Positions 20,700-25,717 of a DNA stretch of 25,717 bases are shown here, in pieces. The stretch spans positions 1 to 25,717 of the forward strand of contig UQFM01000018.1 of NCBI GenBank assembly GCA_900540295.1, in the 5' to 3' direction. The notes below the pieces were generated by a model. It searched no databases and had not been told where the DNA came from. It saw nothing but the letters and a program-made list of their open reading frames with translations. Each line of letters opens with the position of its first letter. Within the stretch, counting starts at the first letter, position 1. Origin of the DNA: an uncultured Oscillospiraceae bacterium. GTDB taxonomy: Bacteria > Bacillota > Clostridia > Oscillospirales > Acutalibacteraceae. The position numbers and the translations under genes are program-made.

Positions 20700-21620
20700 A
20701 TGCATACGCCGTATTATTCTCTAAATACCTATTTACAGGAAGAATTCGGAGAAAAGCTGTATAAGCTGTCGCTTGAAACAGGCTGTACCTGCCCGAACCG
20801 CGACGGCACACTTGGCAGGGACGGCTGTATTTTTTGCAGTGCGGGCGGCAGCGGTGAATTTGCAGAAGCGGCAGATACAGATATAAATGTGCAAATCGAA
20901 CGCGCAAAACACCGTGTTGCGGGAAAATTCAAAGGCGAGCACTATATCGCCTATTTTCAAAGCTACACGAATACATACGGCGATTTAAAGAAGCTTCGGA
21001 ATATATTTTTTACAGCCGCCGAAAACAGCAGCATCCGCGCCGTTTCAATTGCCACACGCCCTGATTGCCTGCCGCCCGAAATGCTGGAAATGCTGAAAGA
21101 CCTGCGGGAAAGAATACCCGTATTTGTGGAATTGGGGCTTCAAACGATACACGAAAGCACAGCGCAGCGCATTCGGCGAGGTTATTCCCTGCCCGTCTAC
21201 GACCGCGCCGTGCAGGATTTACATGCAATCGGCATTTCGGTGGTAACGCATGTCATTTTGAGTCTGCCGTTTGAAACCCGTGCGCAAATGTTGGAAACCG
21301 TAAAGCATGTCGGCAAAATCGGTTCCGACGGTATAAAATTGCAGTTACTCCACGTTTTACGCGGAACAGATTTAGAAAAAATGTACCGACAGGGGGATTT
21401 TCAAACGCTGTCTAAAGAAGCATATATAGATATTTTATGTGACTGTATAGAAGTTCTGCCCCCGACAACCGTCATTCACCGTCTTACAGGCGACGCCCCG
21501 AAAGCACTTTTGGTTGCCCCCGCATGGTCGGCAAACAAAAAGGATGTTCTGAACAGCATACAAAAAGCTTTTCGGGAACGAAATATACAGCAAGGTAAAA
21601 AACAGCCGCACAGCGTATAA
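20700..21620 (+). CDS. Radical SAM protein, TIGR01212/YhcC family
   Basis: 306 aa. Elp3/MiaB-like radical SAM enzyme of the YhcC (TIGR01212) family, of unassigned function. Seen: YYSLNTYLQEEFGEKLYKLS at the N-terminus, then the cluster-binding CPNRDGTLGRDGCIFC with C31, C43 and C46, plus the extra C29. Also GEHYIAYFQSYTNTY, IATRPDCLPPEMLEML, VELGLQTIHESTAQRIRRGY, and the C-terminal GDAPKALLVAPAWSANKKDVLN. All are closely typical of the family, and the length is right. Start ATG 20700 follows CGAGGTG; a GTG three codons upstream is part of that ribosome site. It is divergent from amt-PII. Its stop codon lies inside the loop of its terminator. Confidence 0.92.
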   Translation: MHTPYYSLNTYLQEEFGEKLYKLSLETGCTCPNRDGTLGRDGCIFCSAGGSGEFAEAADTDINVQIERAKHRVAGKFKGEHYIAYFQSYTNTYGDLKKLRNIFFTAAENSSIRAVSIATRPDCLPPEMLEMLKDLRERIPVFVELGLQTIHESTAQRIRRGYSLPVYDRAVQDLHAIGISVVTHVILSLPFETRAQMLETVKHVGKIGSDGIKLQLLHVLRGTDLEKMYRQGDFQTLSKEAYIDILCDCIEVLPPTTVIHRLTGDAPKALLVAPAWSANKKDVLNSIQKAFRERNIQQGKKQPHSV

Positions 21621-21639
21621 CGCATGCGGCTGTTTTTAG
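21601..21639. terminator. Terminator shared by the convergent radical SAM and exonuclease genes
   Basis: AACAGCCGCA (21601-21610) pairs with TGCGGCTGTT (21625-21634), then TTT. The upstream A-run would allow function on the minus strand too. The TAA stop (21618-21620) is in the loop. Confidence 0.85.
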
Positions 21640-21665
21640 ACCGTATATATTTTTCCAAAAATCGG

Positions 21666-22586
21666 TTACTCTGCTTGCATTTCTCCGCATTTCGTTTCTG
21701 CATTCGCTTTTTGCGCCTGCACGGATTTTTTCTCCTCGGTATCCGCAACAATATCCGAATACGTTTTTTTCACATCCACTCTGTCATACAGCTGCTTACA
21801 GCGAACACTGACGCGAAAATGCCTGTTACAGGCTTTACAAAAAAAGTCTGCGCGAAACGAATGGTTGACATGCTTCCACTTTTTCTCCTGCCGCACCTTA
21901 CCGCCGCAAACATCGCAAAGGCAGTAAAATACACGTCGGTCAATCAAAGGGCTTTTCATATCACTGATGAAATACGGTTTAAAACGCAGGCGCGCATAAA
22001 ACTCCGCATCACAGCGGCGCACATATTTTTTCAGTTTATCCGAATCAAACACACGCCGAAAACAAGCTACCGTCAAACGGCTGTCATCTAACGCGCGGTG
22101 GTGCGGAAACGCATCGGGGTCTATCCCCAGCTTCTCCGCCGCCGCAGAAAGCCCCAGCTGTTGACCCGAGCCTGCAACGTCCGTAAACGATTGGCAATAT
22201 TTTTGCAAATCGGCATAATTGCAAACAAAAGGCAGGGTATCCTGCTCCAAAAAATACACGCAGTTTTTAATCAGCGTGCGAATGTCCCCGTCGCCCCAGG
22301 TTAAAAATGTATTTTCCTCTGTGCCGACCCATTCTGCAAACTGCTGTACGGCTGTCTCGAACGAAATTCCGTTGGCAATATCTTCATTGGTCAAATGCGT
22401 TAAGGTCTTTACGCGGCTTTGCAGACGCTTGCCGACCTGCGATTTGATAATGACGGAAAAAGAATCCAACTCCTCTAATGCATCATTGAGCTTCACCGCA
22501 CCGATTTCAATGACCTCATTCATAAAACCGCCGAGTTTTTTACTGTAAGCGGTATTCCATTCCATATCCATTACAATATATTGCAT
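21666..22586 (-). CDS. DEDDh-type 3'-5' exonuclease with C-terminal zinc ribbon
   Basis: 306 aa. N-terminal RNase T/DnaQ-like exonuclease: YIVMDMEWN gives D7 and E9 (Exo I), TFLTWGDGDIRTL gives the Exo II aspartate (D99/D101), and PHHRALDDSRLT gives H163 and D168 (Exo III, DEDDh form). The C-terminal part (about 190-306) carries C224-x2-C227 and C250-x2-C253, a likely zinc ribbon (LCDVCGGK, FFCKACNRHF), then a Lys/Glu-rich tail. The substrate may be RNA or DNA; the KapD/ERI-like sub-branch is plausible. ATG 22586 is chosen from alignment with the first exonuclease strand; GGGGAGA lies about 13 nt upstream, slightly far. Divergent from the TauE/SafE pair. Confidence 0.87.
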   Translation of the reverse strand: MQYIVMDMEWNTAYSKKLGGFMNEVIEIGAVKLNDALEELDSFSVIIKSQVGKRLQSRVKTLTHLTNEDIANGISFETAVQQFAEWVGTEENTFLTWGDGDIRTLIKNCVYFLEQDTLPFVCNYADLQKYCQSFTDVAGSGQQLGLSAAAEKLGIDPDAFPHHRALDDSRLTVACFRRVFDSDKLKKYVRRCDAEFYARLRFKPYFISDMKSPLIDRRVFYCLCDVCGGKVRQEKKWKHVNHSFRADFFCKACNRHFRVSVRCKQLYDRVDVKKTYSDIVADTEEKKSVQAQKANAETKCGEMQAE

Positions 22587-22675
22587 TGAAACCAATCTTC
22601 TCCCCAAAAACGATAATTTAAAAGAATCGGAATAAATCTGCCGCCGCGGAAAAACCTATACACGGTGATATATCC

Positions 22676-23029
22676 ATGAAAAAAAGTATGCTCGGTGCGG
22701 CAGGCGCGCTTGTCGGCATAATCAACATTCTGCTCGGCGCAGGCGGCGGCATTCTCGCCGTGCCTATTTTAAAGAAAAACGGACTTACACAAAAACAGGC
22801 GCAGGCGAATGCCGTTGCCGTTATTTTACCGCTTACAATTATCAGTTTTATTATATATATAAAAAAGGATTATGTCAATTTTTTTAACGCACTCTGGATT
22901 ATTCCGTTTTCCGTACTCGGCGGACTCATCGGAACTTTTATATTCCGAAAGCTTTCGTCTGCGGTGCTGAAACGCATTTTCGGCGCATTTATGATTTGGG
23001 CAGGTATAAGGATGTTGTGGAAACTATGA
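22676..23029 (+). CDS. TauE/SafE-family transporter, N-terminal half-protein
   Basis: 117 aa, four hydrophobic segments. GALVGIINILLGAGGGILAV and PILKKNGLTQKQAQANAVAVIL are the first-repeat signature of the TauE/SafE (DUF81) family of sulfonate/sulfite or organic anion exporters; full-length members are about 250 aa with two such repeats. Here the gene stops after one repeat, and its TGA overlaps the ATG of the next gene (ATGA), which encodes the second repeat. The pair probably makes a heterodimeric transporter. The ribosome site is weak (GGTGAT). Substrate unknown. Confidence 0.85.
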   Translation: MKKSMLGAAGALVGIINILLGAGGGILAVPILKKNGLTQKQAQANAVAVILPLTIISFIIYIKKDYVNFFNALWIIPFSVLGGLIGTFIFRKLSSAVLKRIFGAFMIWAGIRMLWKL

Positions 23030-23388
23030 ATTTTTTAGACATTCTCGCGGTCATCTTGTCTGCGGCGGTCAGTGCCATGGGGCTCGGCGGCGGCGGTGTA
23101 CTGATTTTATATCTGACACTGGTGCGGGATATACCGCAATTAGAAGCACAGGGCATAAATTTGCTGTTTTTCATCCCCTGCGCCGTTGCGGCAATATTTG
23201 TCTACGGAAAACGAAAGATATTACAGCCGAAAATCATTCTGCCGATGATACTCGGCGGACTTGTCGGCGTTGCGGCAGGCAGTTTTCTGCTGTACAAAAT
23301 CAATACAAAATATATTACCGTACTGTTCGCCTGTTTTTTAATTGCGGTAGGCGGATATACTTTGTTTGCAAAAACAAAAAAAGCATAA
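23026..23388 (+). CDS. TauE/SafE-family transporter, C-terminal half-protein
   Basis: 120 aa, about four hydrophobic segments. VSAMGLGGGGVLILYLTLVR and DIPQLEAQGINLLFFIPCAV form the second-repeat counterpart of the upstream half-gene, and PMILGGLVGVAAGSFLLY is the family's Gly-rich helix. Starts by a 4-nt ATGA overlap with the first half, so it is translationally coupled. A true two-gene design is more likely than a recent frameshift, because both halves have proper ends and starts. No terminator is obvious after it. Confidence 0.85.
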   Translation: MNFLDILAVILSAAVSAMGLGGGGVLILYLTLVRDIPQLEAQGINLLFFIPCAVAAIFVYGKRKILQPKIILPMILGGLVGVAAGSFLLYKINTKYITVLFACFLIAVGGYTLFAKTKKA

Positions 23389-23395
23389 AAATCTA

Positions 23396-23424
23396 TTGTT
23401 CGGTGCTTCGGTTTATGGTAAAAT
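23396..23424 (+). promoter_or_regulatory. Possible promoter of the enoate-reductase-like gene
   Basis: TTGTTC (23396-23401), 17-nt spacer, TAAAAT (23419-23424). Confidence 0.5.
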
Positions 23425-23507
23425 TTTATTAAGTTTAAGTCCAAACCTTAAATTACAAAAGTCACAGTATTTCCTGCTGTTTTTGAGATTGTAAAGGAGA
23501 ACATGAA

Positions 23508-25583
23508 ATGGCTTATCCGCATCTTTTCACCCCCGGTCAAATCGGGAATGTCCCCTTAAAAAACCGTGTGGTTATGCCGCCGATGATGCTCGGTTTCGGA
23601 CAGTTTGACGGCACACCCACCGAAAAAATGATGGATTACTACGAAGAACGCGCCATCGGCGGAGTGGGCTTAATCGTAACGGAAATCACCCGTGTCAACG
23701 ATTTCAGCGGTGCATCCGCCTTTGCACAGCTTGCAATCAGCCACGATTACCACATCGCACCGCTCAAAAAAATGATTGACCGCGTGCATCGCCACGGCAC
23801 GAAAATGTTTATTCAGCTCCATCACCCGGGGCGGCAAAATCTCGGGCTTTTAATGGGTACCGTCCCTGTTTCCGTTGCAATGCACCGATTGCTCGGCAAT
23901 ACATATGACAAGCTGTTCTATAAGGTTGCGCCCGTCGGCAAAAAGCTTATGGAAAAGGATTTTGTTTTAAAAACACTTTCCCCGTCACAGTGCGCCCGCG
24001 CCTATTCCGCGGAAAGTCTGAACCGTGAAATGACCGTGCAGGAAATCGGAAAAATCATTCAGCAGTTTATTGACGGCGCCGTACGCGCGCAAAAAGCAGG
24101 TGCCGACGGTGTGGAACTGCACGCGGCGCACGGGTATTTGATTCAGCAGTTTTTAAGTCCGTATACCAACCAAAGAACCGATTGCTACGGCGGCTCTTTG
24201 GAAAACCGTATGCGCTTTTTGCTGGAGATTTTACAGGGCATTAAAATTGCCTGCGGACAAGACTTCCCCGTCATTGTTCGTCTGTCCGTAGATGAATGCT
24301 ATAAAGAAATCGGGCGCGAAGGTATCGGGTACACACTCACAGAAGGCGTACAGATGGCGAAAGCGATTGAAGCGGCAGGCGCAGATGCAATTGACGTTTC
24401 CTCTGCGGGATATGATACCTACAATTATTGGCTGGAACCCACCTCATTTGAACCCGGGTGGCGCAAATATATGGCGGCGGCAGTCAAAAAAGAGGTGAAC
24501 ATCCCCGTGCTTGCCGCCAATCTGATTCGCTCCCCCGAACAGGCGGAAGCACAGCTCACAGAAGGAATTCAGGATTTTGTTTGTCTCGGCAGGTCTTTAA
24601 TTGCAGACCCGCATTGGGTAAGAAAAGCCGAATCGGGACACGCGCAGGATATCAAACGCTGTATTTGCTGTCTCACCTGTATGGAAACCATGCAAAGCAA
24701 CGCCTACAAAGGTTCTCACGCAAACTGCTCTGTGAATCCGCGGCTCGGGCACGAAACGGAATTGCTTTCCCGCGACGGAAACGGCAGAACGGTTGTCATT
24801 GTCGGCGCAGGGGCGGCAGGACTTACCGCCGCAGAAACCTTGGGGAAACGTGGCTTTAAGCCGATTGTTTTGGAAAAAGAACCGCAAGCGGGCGGTCAAT
24901 TACAGCTTGCCAACAAACCGCCTTTAAAAGATAAAATCAATTGGTGTATTGCGGATTTGGTACATGCCGCGGAAAACAGCGGTGCGGAAATACATTATGA
25001 GACGGAAGCAACTGCCGAAACAATTGCGGAATACGCGCCGTATGCGGTAATCATTGCCACGGGCGCAAATTCCGTGAAACCCCGTTCAATTGCAGGTGTT
25101 GCACTGCCGCATGTTTTCACGACGACCGAAATTCTGAACGGCACGGTAAAACTGCAAAATCAACATGTCGCCGTAATCGGTTCAGGCATGACAGGCTTGG
25201 AAACCGCCGAATTGCTTTGTGCACAAAACAACCGCGTCACGGTTGTGGAAATGGCGGACAACATTGCACCGGGCACTTGGATGCAGCACACAGACGATTG
25301 TCTGCCGCGTCTCAAAGCAAACGGCACTGAATTTTTCACCGGAAAAAAGCTGTGTGCCATTCGGGAAAGAGAGATTGAATTGGAATCTGTGCAAAACCGT
25401 CACCGCACCGTACTGGAAGCCGATTCTGTCGTACTGTCTTTGGGCGTGCAGTCCAATCAACGGCTGTATACACAAATCAAAGCACAATACCCGCGCATTT
25501 TCTTAATCGGCGACGCCGAAAAAACAGGCCGAATTGCGGAGGCAACCGCCGCGGGGTACCGCGCCGCTAAGGATTTGAAATAA
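23508..25583 (+). CDS. NADH:flavin oxidoreductase, 2,4-dienoyl-CoA reductase/enoate-reductase type (FMN, 4Fe-4S, FAD)
   Basis: 691 aa, three modules. 1-370: Old Yellow Enzyme TIM barrel (LFTPGQIGNVPLKNRVVMPP; HGYLIQQFLSPYTNQRTDCY, then GGSLENR, the FMN and active-site region). 385-407: Fe-S cysteines C385, C388, C391 and C407 (plus C387), a variant of the CxxCxxxC...C site of FadH. About 428-691: FAD/NAD module (VVIVGAGAAGLTAAETL, later VAVIGSGMTGLETAELL, and FLIGDAEKTGRIAEA). Electrons pass from NAD(P)H via FAD and the cluster to FMN, reducing an activated C=C bond. Related enzymes include FadH, clostridial enoate reductases and BaiCD/BaiH of bile-acid dehydroxylation. No bai operon is present, so the substrate is open. 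Start follows AAAGGAG. Monocistronic. Confidence 0.92.
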   Translation: MAYPHLFTPGQIGNVPLKNRVVMPPMMLGFGQFDGTPTEKMMDYYEERAIGGVGLIVTEITRVNDFSGASAFAQLAISHDYHIAPLKKMIDRVHRHGTKMFIQLHHPGRQNLGLLMGTVPVSVAMHRLLGNTYDKLFYKVAPVGKKLMEKDFVLKTLSPSQCARAYSAESLNREMTVQEIGKIIQQFIDGAVRAQKAGADGVELHAAHGYLIQQFLSPYTNQRTDCYGGSLENRMRFLLEILQGIKIACGQDFPVIVRLSVDECYKEIGREGIGYTLTEGVQMAKAIEAAGADAIDVSSAGYDTYNYWLEPTSFEPGWRKYMAAAVKKEVNIPVLAANLIRSPEQAEAQLTEGIQDFVCLGRSLIADPHWVRKAESGHAQDIKRCICCLTCMETMQSNAYKGSHANCSVNPRLGHETELLSRDGNGRTVVIVGAGAAGLTAAETLGKRGFKPIVLEKEPQAGGQLQLANKPPLKDKINWCIADLVHAAENSGAEIHYETEATAETIAEYAPYAVIIATGANSVKPRSIAGVALPHVFTTTEILNGTVKLQNQHVAVIGSGMTGLETAELLCAQNNRVTVVEMADNIAPGTWMQHTDDCLPRLKANGTEFFTGKKLCAIREREIELESVQNRHRTVLEADSVVLSLGVQSNQRLYTQIKAQYPRIFLIGDAEKTGRIAEATAAGYRAAKDLK

Positions 25584-25630
25584 GATTTCCGTCAAAATTT
25601 CGGCACAAACATTTCGTTAAAACATTAACA

Positions 25631-25667
25631 AAAAAGGACGGCGTTTTGCTGTTCTTTTTTTGCTTTT
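25631..25667 (+). terminator. Terminator of the enoate-reductase-like gene
   Basis: AAAAAGGACGGC (25631-25642) pairs with GCTGTTCTTTTT (25648-25659) with two G-T wobbles, followed by T-rich sequence. The remaining bases to the window end are AT-rich with no feature seen. Confidence 0.8.
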
Positions 25668-25717
25668 TTCCAAAAATTCACAACTTATGTTTTTACTATT
25701 GAATCCAAAAACTATAT

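Overview
The window looks like a chromosomal segment from a spore-forming, Gram-positive member of the Clostridia, most likely an Oscillospirales/Ruminococcaceae-type gut anaerobe. This is an inference. It rests on an uninterrupted late sporulation sigma factor (SigK), several consensus TTGACA-17-TATAAT promoters, purine-rich ribosome binding sites (GGAGG/AAGGAG), CCA-encoding tRNAs, moderate GC, clostridial protein families, and GTAGGGG...CCCCTAC intergenic palindromes of a type common in such genomes. I see no prophage, insertion sequence, CRISPR array or rRNA. The window is mostly a housekeeping region with short accessory patches.

Layout. 1-3016: a 50-bp palindrome, then an operon of a GH28-like beta-helix protein and a sodium-coupled NSS transporter, ending in a terminator. 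3104-3541: tRNA-Arg(TCT), tRNA-His(GTG) and tRNA-Gln(TTG). 3655-4420: a 96-aa orphan gene with a candidate forespore promoter, then a cluster of intergenic palindromic repeats. 4422-6328: queH (minus strand) and an SDR-family oxidoreductase (plus strand). 6337-8341: a minus-strand block with two orphan genes, a DRE-TIM aldolase and a small frameshifted gene. 8488-8760: tRNA-Thr(TGT) and tRNA-Tyr(GTA). 9100-10208: a membrane-anchored protein of unknown function (minus strand). 10451-13663: a TetR regulator with a CDF metal exporter, then an atypical PRPP-synthetase-like enzyme. 13726-14551: tRNA-Pro, a YjbR-family gene and tRNA-Val packed into one apparent transcript, preceded by a duplicated 5' piece of the tRNA-Pro locus. 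14631-15582: a methyltransferase broken by an A9 run, and tRNA-Gly on the minus strand. 15681-17775: a five-helix membrane protein with discoidin-like and GH18 domains. 17794-18532: sigK. 18568-20573: an ammonium channel fused to a PII domain, with a structured leader ending in a terminator. 20652-25667: a YhcC-like radical SAM protein, a DEDDh exonuclease, a TauE/SafE-type transporter split into two overlapping half-genes, and a large FMN/FAD/Fe-S enoate-reductase-type enzyme.

The most interesting part is the amt-PII locus. The PII module normally encoded by a separate glnK is fused to the C-terminus of the channel and lacks the usual modifiable T-loop tyrosine. About 175 nt lie between promoter and start codon, and they can fold into a long-range helix, an 11-bp hairpin and a 15-bp intrinsic terminator ending 37 nt before the ATG. 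That suggests control by attenuation or a riboswitch of unidentified type. Other notable points are the tRNA/protein operon in which a stop codon lies inside tRNA-Val, the partial tRNA-Pro duplication, the homopolymer frameshift in the methyltransferase, and the membrane-tethered GH18 protein convergent with sigK.
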